A program made the position numbers and the translations under genes. 64,000 nt of DNA from Citricoccus alkalitolerans (lineage in GTDB: Bacteria > Actinomycetota > Actinomycetes > Actinomycetales > Micrococcaceae), in the NCBI RefSeq assembly GCF_039528175.1, contig NZ_BAAALH010000002.1:1926543-1990542 (forward strand). Reading direction: 5' to 3'. Position 1 is the first letter of the stretch, and each line of letters begins with the position of its first letter. The notes beneath the pieces were generated by a model. It saw nothing but the letters and a program-made list of their open reading frames with translations. It was not told the origin of the DNA and did no database searches. This document shows positions 33,731-41,759 of this stretch, one piece after another.

Positions 33731-35047
33731 CTAGGCGGAGGGCCGCTGTACCGAGGCCCGGGTGGCCAGCAGCCCCGCGGTCGTGAAGGCCAGGGTGGCG
33801 GCGAGGACCAGCAGGAGCGGGGCCGTCCAGCCGTCGGTGGCGGTGTGGAGCCAGCCGGCGAATGGCGGGGCGATCGTGGCGGCCAGGTAGCCGCCCGTCT
33901 GGACGAAGGCTGAGCCGGAGGCGGCCTCGGAATCGTTGCTGGCCATCCGGGCGATGATCGAGAAGATGGCCGTGAAGCCGCCACCCTGCGCCACACCACC
34001 GGTGAGTGACCACAGCACGTAGGCATCGGGCGCCAGCAGCAGACCGAGCGGCAGGGACAGCCACAGGGCCGCGACCACGGCCAGGGGGACCCAGGGCCTC
34101 GAGCGGGTGGCCAGCAGGGGGACGCCGAGGGCTCCCACGATGGCGGCGACCTGGAACAGGGATGCCGTGGCCCCCGAACCTGCCGTGTCCAGTCCGTGGG
34201 TCTCCGTGAGGATCGTGGGCAACCAGGTCGTGGTGGTGAAGTAGCCGGCCGACTGGCCACTGAAGGCGATGACCAGCAACCACATGACCCGGCGGAATCG
34301 ACGTGCGGATCCATCACCGCTCCCCGGGGCCGGTGGAGCCTTCTGCCCGGATTCCGTGCCGGTCTCGGCGGCATCCGGCTCGTGGCCTGGGGTCTTCCGC
34401 AGGCGCCGCCGGACCAGTCCCAGCCAATAGCCCATTCCGAGGACGGCGAGGACGCCCCAGGGGGCGAGGGCCCACCGCCACCCCACGGCGGTTGCCAGCG
34501 GGCCGGTGCCGAGAAGGGTGACCATCGCGCCGAGGTTCATGGCCGCCGAGTACAGGCCCGTGGCGAGGGAGACCCGGTCCCAGGTCACCTCGCGGCGGAT
34601 GATGACGGGCACCACGATGTTCCCCAGTGTCAGCGACAGGCCGATCACCACGGTGCCGGCCAGGACCATCCACGCGGGGCCAGTAGACCGCAGCACGGTA
34701 CCGGCCAGTACTCCCGCCAGGCAGGCGAACACCGTGGACTCGGGGCCGAGGCGCCCGATGGTCCGAGTGGCCAGGGGCGTCGCCAGGGCGAAGAGCAGGA
34801 TCGGCAGGCCGGTCAGCAGGCCGGCACCGGTGGCGTTGAGGCCGGTCTCTGCCTGGATCTGGCCGAGGATCGCGGTGGGCGCGATGATCGGGGACCGGAG
34901 GTTGAGGGCCAGCACGACGACGCCGACGATGATCCACGGCAGGAGAGGGCTGGCTATGGGTGGGCGGCGCGAGGGGTCTCCCAACGGTGGGCGGACAAGA
35001 GGAGTGCAGGGCCGGGAACGGCGGCGAAAACAGGACCAGGCACACAT
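33731..35047 (-). CDS. MFS transporter, CynX/NimT family
   Basis: 438 residues with twelve helices. ALNLRSPIIAPTAILGQIQAETGLNATGAGLLTGLP is the CynX/NimT (cyanate/nitroimidazole) family start, here cited as a region at about residues 45-80. A central charged loop (RRRLRKTPGHEPDAAETGTE) joins the halves. The substrate is unknown. The N-terminal 35 residues are Arg/Pro-rich and may not be translated; the ATG at 35045-35047 is the longest choice. TAGGAT on the minus strand (opposite 35072-35077) may be its -10. Confidence 0.82.
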   Translation of the reverse strand: MCAWSCFRRRSRPCTPLVRPPLGDPSRRPPIASPLLPWIIVGVVVLALNLRSPIIAPTAILGQIQAETGLNATGAGLLTGLPILLFALATPLATRTIGRLGPESTVFACLAGVLAGTVLRSTGPAWMVLAGTVVIGLSLTLGNIVVPVIIRREVTWDRVSLATGLYSAAMNLGAMVTLLGTGPLATAVGWRWALAPWGVLAVLGMGYWLGLVRRRLRKTPGHEPDAAETGTESGQKAPPAPGSGDGSARRFRRVMWLLVIAFSGQSAGYFTTTTWLPTILTETHGLDTAGSGATASLFQVAAIVGALGVPLLATRSRPWVPLAVVAALWLSLPLGLLLAPDAYVLWSLTGGVAQGGGFTAIFSIIARMASNDSEAASGSAFVQTGGYLAATIAPPFAGWLHTATDGWTAPLLLVLAATLAFTTAGLLATRASVQRPSA

Positions 35048-35141
35048 TCCGGCCGACGCCGGAACGTGTCGATCCTAGTCAACGGACGTCGACGCCGGCC
35101 CCACCGTCTCGGTGCGACGCTCACCGACGGCACTGCCGCCG

Positions 35142-35564
35142 TCACCGGATCCGGTGCCGCGGCCACCGCACCGGGCGCTCGCGGTAGCCGCCGGCCACCA
35201 GGCCGGCATGGCGTTCGAAGGGATTCCGCGAGGCCGGATCACCCGTTCGCAGCACGGACCAGCCGGCTGCGGTGAAGTACAGCACCAAGAACGGCAAGCC
35301 CAGGCACCACGCGTACTGGGTGGCGTGCCGTGACTCGTGCTCCAGCAGCCGGGCCGTCGGAGCGGCGTGGGGTCGGATCAGGACCATGTTGCCCACGGTG
35401 AAGGCGCCGCCATCGGGAAAGGCCCAACGGTATCCGAACGCGAGGACCAGCCCTTCCGGGCCCCGCTGGATCCGGCAACCAGAAGCCAGGGCCAATGCGA
35501 GACCCAGGGGCGTGGTCAGGTTGGCGGCGTTGCACAGTTGGCGGAACCGCAGACGGAGGGGCAT
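35142..35564 (-). CDS. Hypothetical protein with HESRH motif
   Basis: 140 residues. The centre reads LLEHESRHATQYAWCLGLPF, an HExxH zinc-site pattern (H-E-S-R-H) followed by a hydrophobic segment that could be a membrane helix (LGLPFLVLYFTAAGWSVL). Upstream is a beta-rich portion (FAFPDGGAFTVGNMVLI-like). Similar small proteins occur in Arthrobacter relatives; I do not know the function. HExxH suggests a metal-binding or vestigial peptidase site. Start ATG 35562-35564. Confidence 0.6.
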   Translation of the reverse strand: MPLRLRFRQLCNAANLTTPLGLALALASGCRIQRGPEGLVLAFGYRWAFPDGGAFTVGNMVLIRPHAAPTARLLEHESRHATQYAWCLGLPFLVLYFTAAGWSVLRTGDPASRNPFERHAGLVAGGYRERPVRWPRHRIR

Positions 35565-35736
35565 GGATCCATTCTGCCCGGACAGCCCCAGGCGTTGTCG
35601 GTATGCCGGGCCTGCCCTCCGGCCAGTAGACTGGCCAAGGCCTTCCGCCGGGTGCGGGTGGTCACGCCCAAGGTCAAAACCGTAAAGCTACGTTTTTTAC
35701 ATTCGCAACCTCAGGACATGAAGGTCGTTGCCCACC

Positions 35737-36807
35737 ATGACGGAAACCCCCCAGTCGGACTCAAGCGGGCCGGAGATCTCCCCGGCGGACGAAACCGCAG
35801 TGCACATCGCCGTCGAGCAGGCCATGGCCGACTTCGCCGCCGCAGCCAACCTCGATGAGCTCAAGGCGGCCCGGCTGGCGCACACGGGGGAGAAGGCTCC
35901 GCTGACGATGGCGAACCGGAGGATCGGTCAGCTGCCCAAGGACCAGAAGGCCGTAGCCGGCAAGCTCATGGGCGGAGCCCGCAAGTCCATGGAGCGAGCG
36001 CTCGCGGCCCGCACGGAGATCCTCGAGGCCGAGCACGCCGCCCGCATGCTCGTCGAGGAGACCGTGGACGTCACCACGGCCGTGCGCCGCCGCCGCGTGG
36101 GCGCCCGCCACCCGTTGTCCGTACTGCAGGAGCGCGTCTCGGACATCTTCATCGGTATGGGCTGGGAAATCGCCGAGGGGCCCGAGCTCGAATCCGAGTG
36201 GTACAACTTCGATGCGCTGAACTTCAAGCCGGACCACCCGGCCCGCGAGATGCAGGACACCTTCTTCGTGGACCCCGCCGAGTCCCACCTCCTGATGCGC
36301 ACCCACACCTCCCCGGTGCAGATGCGGGCCATGCTGCAGCGTGGCACCCCTGTGTACGTGCTGTGCCCCGGCCGGACCTTCCGCACTGACGAGCTGGACG
36401 CCACCCACACGCCGGTCTTCCACCAGTTCGAGGGCCTGGCCGTGGACAAGGGCCTGACCATGGCGGACCTGCGCGGCACCCTCGAGTACTTCGCCCGTCA
36501 GATGTTCGGCCCCGAGGCCACGATCCGGCTGCGATCCAACTTCTTCCCATTCACCGAGCCCAGCGCGGAGATGGACATCTGGCATCCCGGCGCCAAGGGC
36601 GGCCCTCAATGGATCGAATGGGGCGGCTGCGGCATGGTGCACCCGAACGTGCTGCGTGCCGCCGGGTTGGACCCGGAGGTCTACTCCGGTTTCGCCTTCG
36701 GCATGGGCGTGGAACGCACCCTGATGTTCCGCAATGAGGTCCTCGACATGCGAGACATGATCGAGGGCGACGTCCGCTTCTCCCAGCACTTCGGAATGGA
36801 GATCTGA
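35737..36807 (+). CDS. pheS: Phenylalanyl-tRNA synthetase alpha subunit
   Basis: 356 residues from ATG 35737. An N-terminal coiled coil (to about 90) binds tRNA. The class II core has GPELESEWYNFDALN, motif 2 (FRTDELDATHTPVFHQFEG) and motif 3 (GFAFGMGVERTLMFRN). With PheT it forms the alpha2-beta2 enzyme that charges tRNA-Phe. An in-frame TTG three codons upstream is the alternative start. Upstream 35565-35736 contains TAGACT (35627-35632) and an AT-rich GTTTTTTACATT stretch that may hold the promoter; no T-box is seen. Confidence 0.97.
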   Translation: MTETPQSDSSGPEISPADETAVHIAVEQAMADFAAAANLDELKAARLAHTGEKAPLTMANRRIGQLPKDQKAVAGKLMGGARKSMERALAARTEILEAEHAARMLVEETVDVTTAVRRRRVGARHPLSVLQERVSDIFIGMGWEIAEGPELESEWYNFDALNFKPDHPAREMQDTFFVDPAESHLLMRTHTSPVQMRAMLQRGTPVYVLCPGRTFRTDELDATHTPVFHQFEGLAVDKGLTMADLRGTLEYFARQMFGPEATIRLRSNFFPFTEPSAEMDIWHPGAKGGPQWIEWGGCGMVHPNVLRAAGLDPEVYSGFAFGMGVERTLMFRNEVLDMRDMIEGDVRFSQHFGMEI

Positions 36808-36813
36808 TCACCC

Positions 36814-39444
36814 GTGCGCATCCCGCTGTCATGGCTACGTGAATATGTCCCGGTCCCGGCGGACGCCACCGCCGAGGACGTCATGGCCGACCTCGTGAGG
36901 ATCGGCTTCGAGGAGGAGGACGTCCACCGTCCGTTGAACGAGCTCTCCGGCCCCCTCGTGGTCGGCCAGGTCCTGGAGATGGTTCCAGAGCCGCAGAAGA
37001 ACGGCAAGACCATCAACTGGTGCCAGGTCCGCGTGGTGCCCGAGGGCCAGGACCAGACCCTGATCGGCGAGGGCATCGACCCCTCTGGCGTGCAGGGCAT
37101 CGTCTGCGGCGCCCACAACTTCCAGGTAGGGGACAAGGTCGTCGTCACCCTGCCCGGCGCCGTGCTCCCCGGTGACTTCCGCATCACCCCGCGCCAGACC
37201 TATGGTCATCTCTCCGCCGGGATGATCGCCTCGGCGCGCGAGCTCGGCTTGGGGGAGGATCACGATGGCATCATCGTGCTGTCCTCACTCGGCTTCTCGC
37301 CCGAGAACGGCAACGACCCTGAGCCCGGCACGGACGTGTACGACCTCCTGCACCTGCGGGACGAGGCCGCCGAGATCAACGTGACCGCGGACCGCAGCTA
37401 CGCCTTCTCCATCCGTGGCGTGGGCCGTGAGTACGCGCACGCCACCGGGCTTCCCTTCACCGACCCGGCTTCCCTGGTCACGGCTCCCGAGCCGGACGGC
37501 CAGGGCCACCCCGTGCGCCTGGAGGACGAGCGCCCCATCTACGGCGTCCCCGGTTGCGACCGCTTCGTGACCCGCACCGTCACCGGCATCGACCCGAGCC
37601 GTCCCACCCCGCCGTGGATGGCCCAGCGCCTGCGTCTGGCCGGCATGCGGTCCATCTCCCTGGCCGTGGACATCTCCAACTACGTGATGTGGGAACTCGG
37701 GCAGCCGCTGCACTTCTATGACGCGGCCAAACTGCAGGGCCCGATCGTGGTCCGCCGCGCCACCGAGGGGGAGACGCTGACCACCCTGGACGGCAAGTCG
37801 CGGACGCTCTCCGCCGAAGACCTGCTCATCACCGACGACCGCGGGCCGATCGGCCTGGCCGGCGTGATGGGTGGCGGCGAGACCGAGGTGTCCGAGTCCA
37901 CCACCACGATCGTCATCGAGTCCGCGCACTTCGACCCCGTGTCCATGGGCCGCACCCGTCGCCGCCACCGCCTGCCTTCCGAGGCCTCCAAGCGCAACGA
38001 GCGCGGCGTGGACTGGGAGATCGCGGACGAGGCAGCCGAACGGGCCGCCCAGCTGCTGGTCCAGCTGGCCGGCGGCATCGCTGATGCAGGAATCACCGAC
38101 GTGGGCACCCGCCCGGAGCCGAACGTCATCGAGCTGCCGGCCTCCTACCCGGTGGCCCGCATGGGCATCGAGTACACCGAGGACCAGATCGAGACGACCC
38201 TGAAGGACCTGGGCGCCTCGGTCGAGCGCGGCAGGGCAACGGATTCGGGAGTTCCCGACGCCGGCGCGGCCGGGCCGGTCTTCACTGTCACCGCCCCGAC
38301 CTGGCGCCAGGACCTGGAGATCCGGGACGACCTGGTCGAGGAGATCGCCCGCCTGATCGGGTACGACCAGATCCCGTCCACGCTCCCGGTGGCCCCTCCG
38401 GGGCGTGGGCTGACCCGGGAACAGGCGGCCCGGCGCCGGGTGGTCCAGGGTCTGGCCGACGCCGGACTGACCGAGGTGCTGGCCTACCCCTTCGTGTCCG
38501 AATCGCAGAACCGCTTCTTCGGCTCCGCCACCGAGGACGAGGGTGCCGCACAGAAGATGGTGCACCTGGCCAACCCGATCTCCGCCGAGTTCGGGTACCT
38601 GCGCACCTCCCTGTTGCCTGGGCTGCTGGACATCGCCCGCCGCAACCACTCCCGCGGTTTCCGGGACGTGGCCCTCTACGAGTCCGGGTTGGTCTTCCTG
38701 CCCGGTGAGCAGTTGGGCTCGGCCACGATCCCGCCGCTGGGCGCCCGCCCCGCGGACGAGGTGTTGGCGGACCTGGAGGCCGGTATCCCGGACCAGCCGC
38801 GGCACTTGGCCGCAGTGCTCACGGGGAACGACTCCGCGCCGGGTGCCGGCCACCAGCCCCGCACATACGACTGGCAGGACGCCATCGGTGCCGCCCTGGA
38901 CGCCGCGGCGATCCTCGGCGTGGACCTGCAGGTCGCCCAGGGGTCCCACCAGGCCTTCCATCCGGGCCGTACGGCCGAGCTGCGGTGGGCTGGTTCTGCC
39001 GGTTCCCCGGGTACAGGCGGCACCGTCATCGGCGTGGCCGGAGAACTGCTGCCGTCCTGGCTGGAGGACGCCGACCTGCCCGCCCGCACCGTGGCCATGG
39101 AACTCGACCTGGACGCCCTGATCGCCGCAGCGGCCGACGTGGTGGTGGCCCGGCCGATGTCCACCTTCCCGCTCACGAGCCAGGACGTGGCCCTCGTGGT
39201 CGCGGACGATGTGGTGGCGGGAGAGGTCCTGGAGACCCTGCGTGAGGGGGCGGGGGACCTGCTTGAGGATGTCAGCCTCTTCGACGTCTACTCCGGGCAG
39301 GGTGTGGAGGACGGCCACCAGTCGCTCGCCTTCTCGCTGCGCTTCCGTGCTCGGGACCGGACCCTGACCGCGGACGAGGCCTCCGCGGCCCGTGCGGCCG
39401 CCACCGAACTGGCTGCCCGACGTCACGGAGCCGTCCAGCGCTAG
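36814..39444 (+). CDS. pheT: Phenylalanyl-tRNA synthetase beta subunit
   Basis: 876 residues. Domains in order: tRNA-binding OB fold (about 40-155), B3/4 editing domain (about 215-390), B5 (about 430-510), synthetase-like core, and the C-terminal ferredoxin-like anticodon-binding domain (about 780-876, starting near PMSTFPLTSQDVALVV). The GTG start lies six bases behind the pheS stop. The following intergenic region of about 90 bases leads to the PPTase gene, where many actinobacteria have argC instead. Confidence 0.97.
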   Translation: MRIPLSWLREYVPVPADATAEDVMADLVRIGFEEEDVHRPLNELSGPLVVGQVLEMVPEPQKNGKTINWCQVRVVPEGQDQTLIGEGIDPSGVQGIVCGAHNFQVGDKVVVTLPGAVLPGDFRITPRQTYGHLSAGMIASARELGLGEDHDGIIVLSSLGFSPENGNDPEPGTDVYDLLHLRDEAAEINVTADRSYAFSIRGVGREYAHATGLPFTDPASLVTAPEPDGQGHPVRLEDERPIYGVPGCDRFVTRTVTGIDPSRPTPPWMAQRLRLAGMRSISLAVDISNYVMWELGQPLHFYDAAKLQGPIVVRRATEGETLTTLDGKSRTLSAEDLLITDDRGPIGLAGVMGGGETEVSESTTTIVIESAHFDPVSMGRTRRRHRLPSEASKRNERGVDWEIADEAAERAAQLLVQLAGGIADAGITDVGTRPEPNVIELPASYPVARMGIEYTEDQIETTLKDLGASVERGRATDSGVPDAGAAGPVFTVTAPTWRQDLEIRDDLVEEIARLIGYDQIPSTLPVAPPGRGLTREQAARRRVVQGLADAGLTEVLAYPFVSESQNRFFGSATEDEGAAQKMVHLANPISAEFGYLRTSLLPGLLDIARRNHSRGFRDVALYESGLVFLPGEQLGSATIPPLGARPADEVLADLEAGIPDQPRHLAAVLTGNDSAPGAGHQPRTYDWQDAIGAALDAAAILGVDLQVAQGSHQAFHPGRTAELRWAGSAGSPGTGGTVIGVAGELLPSWLEDADLPARTVAMELDLDALIAAAADVVVARPMSTFPLTSQDVALVVADDVVAGEVLETLREGAGDLLEDVSLFDVYSGQGVEDGHQSLAFSLRFRARDRTLTADEASAARAAATELAARRHGAVQR

Positions 39445-39533
39445 CGTGTACTCGACCACGAGGTCGGGGACACCGCCGGCAGATCCGGCAGAGCAAGCCG
39501 GGAACCCAGCTGACCCGAGGAGGAGAAGGGGCC

Positions 39534-40274
39534 ATGGGCACAGGTGACGGGCAGGCATCCGGCCCGGGATGGCACGTGGTGGTCACCGGTCCCCGGACTG
39601 GTGACCAGCGCCGTGAGGCCCTCGACTTCCTCGCCGTGTCCTTGGGGCATCGGCCGGGGACCTTCGAGGTCACCCACCGTTGCGCCCAGTGCGGTTCCGA
39701 GAACCACGGCCGGCCGGAGCTGCGTCACAGCCGGTTGGCCCGGCACCGGCGGGGTCCGGACGCCCTCACAACGGGGGGACTGGCAGCGCCACTGCCGGCC
39801 GTGAGCTTCAGCCGGGCTGGTGGGTGGCTCGCCACCGCCTGGCTCGGGGTGCCGGACACAGTGGCGGGCTGGCGGATCGGGGTCGACCTCGAACAGGCTG
39901 GGTCCGCGGCCTTCGCCGAGCCCGCCGAACTGGCCGGCGTCGGCTTCTCTGCGGAGGAGGAGTGGCTGGTCGGTGCCCTGGACGACCATGTGCGCCCGGG
40001 AATCCGCGGCCTGCTGTGGTGTGCCAAGGAGGCCCTCGCCAAGGCTCGGGGCACCGGCTTCACCGGTGACCCGGCAGATGTGGCCGTCACGGTGCCCGGG
40101 ACTCTGGACCTGACGGTGCCGGACCGGCCAGGGTCTGTCATCGTTCCGGATCGCGATTGGCCAGGAGGCCATGCCCCCGATCACCTGCTCGGCGCCGTCG
40201 TGCTCCTGCCGCCAGCCGGGCACCGGCCTCCGGCGGAGACGGGTTCCGAAGGAACGCCCGCCGCGTCAGCGTGA
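39534..40274 (+). CDS. 4'-phosphopantetheinyl transferase (Sfp-type)
   Basis: 246 residues. The two superfamily motifs are present: IGVDLEQ with D118 and E120 binding Mg2+ and CoA, and WCAKEALAKARGTGF (W162, K165, E166, K170). It transfers the phosphopantetheine arm from CoA to a serine of carrier domains. The obvious target here is S552 of the Pls-family synthetase 1.5 kb away; fatty-acid or other NRPS carriers are alternatives. GAGGAG (39517-39522) precedes the ATG. A Cys pair (CAQCGSE) near residue 50 is unusual. Its 3' end overlaps the convergent M1 peptidase gene by nine bases. Confidence 0.85.
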   Translation: MGTGDGQASGPGWHVVVTGPRTGDQRREALDFLAVSLGHRPGTFEVTHRCAQCGSENHGRPELRHSRLARHRRGPDALTTGGLAAPLPAVSFSRAGGWLATAWLGVPDTVAGWRIGVDLEQAGSAAFAEPAELAGVGFSAEEEWLVGALDDHVRPGIRGLLWCAKEALAKARGTGFTGDPADVAVTVPGTLDLTVPDRPGSVIVPDRDWPGGHAPDHLLGAVVLLPPAGHRPPAETGSEGTPAASA

Positions 40275-41759
40275 CGCAGGGAAGGCCGGCAGCCCGGGCT
40301 CGCACAGCCAGGGGCGCAAGACCGTGCGTGCATGGCCGGCCGGGTGACCGGCTGCCTCGGCATGGCGGTCGGCATGGTCCAGGAACATCCCTGTGTCCAC
40401 GGAGGCGTGCCGGTGCTCGGCCACCCAGGAGCGGATCAGGTCGGTGAACACCTCGTCGCCGAGGGCCCGGTCGAGGGCGAACAGGGTCAGAGCTCCGCGC
40501 TTGTAGATGCGGTCGTCGAACATCAGCGCAGGCCCCGGGTCCGCCACCACCAGGTCCTGCGCCTTCAGAGCCAGACCTTGCCAGGCTGTGCGGGCCAGCG
40601 AAGCCAGCGTGCCGTGCCCGGATTCCGCGCCCCACAGCCACTCGCTGTAGCAGGCGAATCCCTCGTGCAGCCAGATGTCCTTCCACTGGCGCAGGGTCAG
40701 CGCATTGCCGAACCACTGATGCGCCAGTTCGTGGGCCACCAGCCGCTCGGCGGCCCAGGAGCCCGTCAGGTGGTTGGCCCCGAAGATGGACAGGGACGCC
40801 GCCTCCAGCGGAATCTCCAGGTCATCGTCCGTCACCACGGCCGTGTACCGGTCGAAGGGGTAGGGACCGAAATGCCAGCTGAAGCACGCCATCATCTCGG
40901 TCTGCCGTCCGAGGACCTCCTGCGCGCGGGCCTGCAGTGCCGGGGAGACGGCGAGGAAGACCGGAGCCGATTCTCGTTCAGACGCCGGTTCGGACATCTG
41001 ACCGGGCGTCCGGCCGGCAGTCTGAGCAGACGTCTGGTTGGAGCTCCGGCCCGGTGCTCCGCCGGCGCCCTGGCGGGGGACAACGGCGTCCGTGGCACGG
41101 TGGCGTCCGGTGGGGTGCTCTGGCACGGCCACCAGCTGGTACCGGCCGATCTGCAGGGTCACAAGGTAGCTGGGAGCCGGGTCACGCAGTTCCCAGGTCC
41201 ACTCCTCGCGCGAAGAACGGCGCCGGTGCCCGGTGGGCAGCCCGTTGCAGACCGGCAGATAACCGGCGTCCGTGGCTACGGTGAAGTGGTAGGTGGACTT
41301 CACCGAGGGGTGGTCCACGCAGGGGAACCAGGTGGCGGCGCCGTTGGGCTGGCCGGCCACGAGCACCCCGTCGGTCAGTTCCTCCCAGCCGATCTCGCCC
41401 CAGGGCCCCGTCAGCATCGTCGGGACGCCGGCGTAGGAGACCTCGAGCGCGAGTGGCGCGCCGGCGTCGAGGGGGGCGGCCAGGTCGATGACCAGCCGGC
41501 CCTTCCGCGTTGCGGTCTTGGCCACCTTGACGGTGCGGCCCTGCGAGGCTGCGGTGACCTTGCTGACCGAGAGCTCGTGCAGATCCAGTTCGATCCGCTT
41601 CGCCGGCCGCAGGACGGTTCCCTCGAGGCGGGCCCGTCCGGCGATCCGGTTGGCCGCCAGCTTGACCTCCAGCTGCAGTTCGTAGTGGCCCACCGTGAAA
41701 TCCGGGGTTCCCGATCCTGGGATGTAGGGATCGGGCAGGACCGGGGTTTCCTCACTCAC
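40266..41759 (-). CDS. M1 family zinc metallopeptidase associated with Pls
   Basis: 497 residues. The zinc site is HELAHQW (H343, E344, H347) with E366 in LHEGFACYSEWL, exactly HExxH-x18-E. The usual GXMEN substrate motif is replaced by EIPLEAASL. No signal peptide is seen, so it is cytosolic or exported in another way. An extra low-complexity Ser/Thr/Gln insertion lies at about 230-265. Its ATG overlaps the stop of the Pls synthetase gene (ATGA), so both are one operon. Inferred role: processing, release or self-protection against poly-lysine-like product, as membrane-bound aminopeptidases degrade epsilon-poly-lysine in producers. Confidence 0.85.
   Translation of the reverse strand: MSEETPVLPDPYIPGSGTPDFTVGHYELQLEVKLAANRIAGRARLEGTVLRPAKRIELDLHELSVSKVTAASQGRTVKVAKTATRKGRLVIDLAAPLDAGAPLALEVSYAGVPTMLTGPWGEIGWEELTDGVLVAGQPNGAATWFPCVDHPSVKSTYHFTVATDAGYLPVCNGLPTGHRRRSSREEWTWELRDPAPSYLVTLQIGRYQLVAVPEHPTGRHRATDAVVPRQGAGGAPGRSSNQTSAQTAGRTPGQMSEPASERESAPVFLAVSPALQARAQEVLGRQTEMMACFSWHFGPYPFDRYTAVVTDDDLEIPLEAASLSIFGANHLTGSWAAERLVAHELAHQWFGNALTLRQWKDIWLHEGFACYSEWLWGAESGHGTLASLARTAWQGLALKAQDLVVADPGPALMFDDRIYKRGALTLFALDRALGDEVFTDLIRSWVAEHRHASVDTGMFLDHADRHAEAAGHPAGHARTVLRPWLCEPGLPAFPASR

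Noticed and set aside
35565..35736. T-box or attenuator before pheS
   Set aside because: No specifier loop, no T-box core and no Phe-rich leader peptide were found; only an AT-rich promoter-like part.
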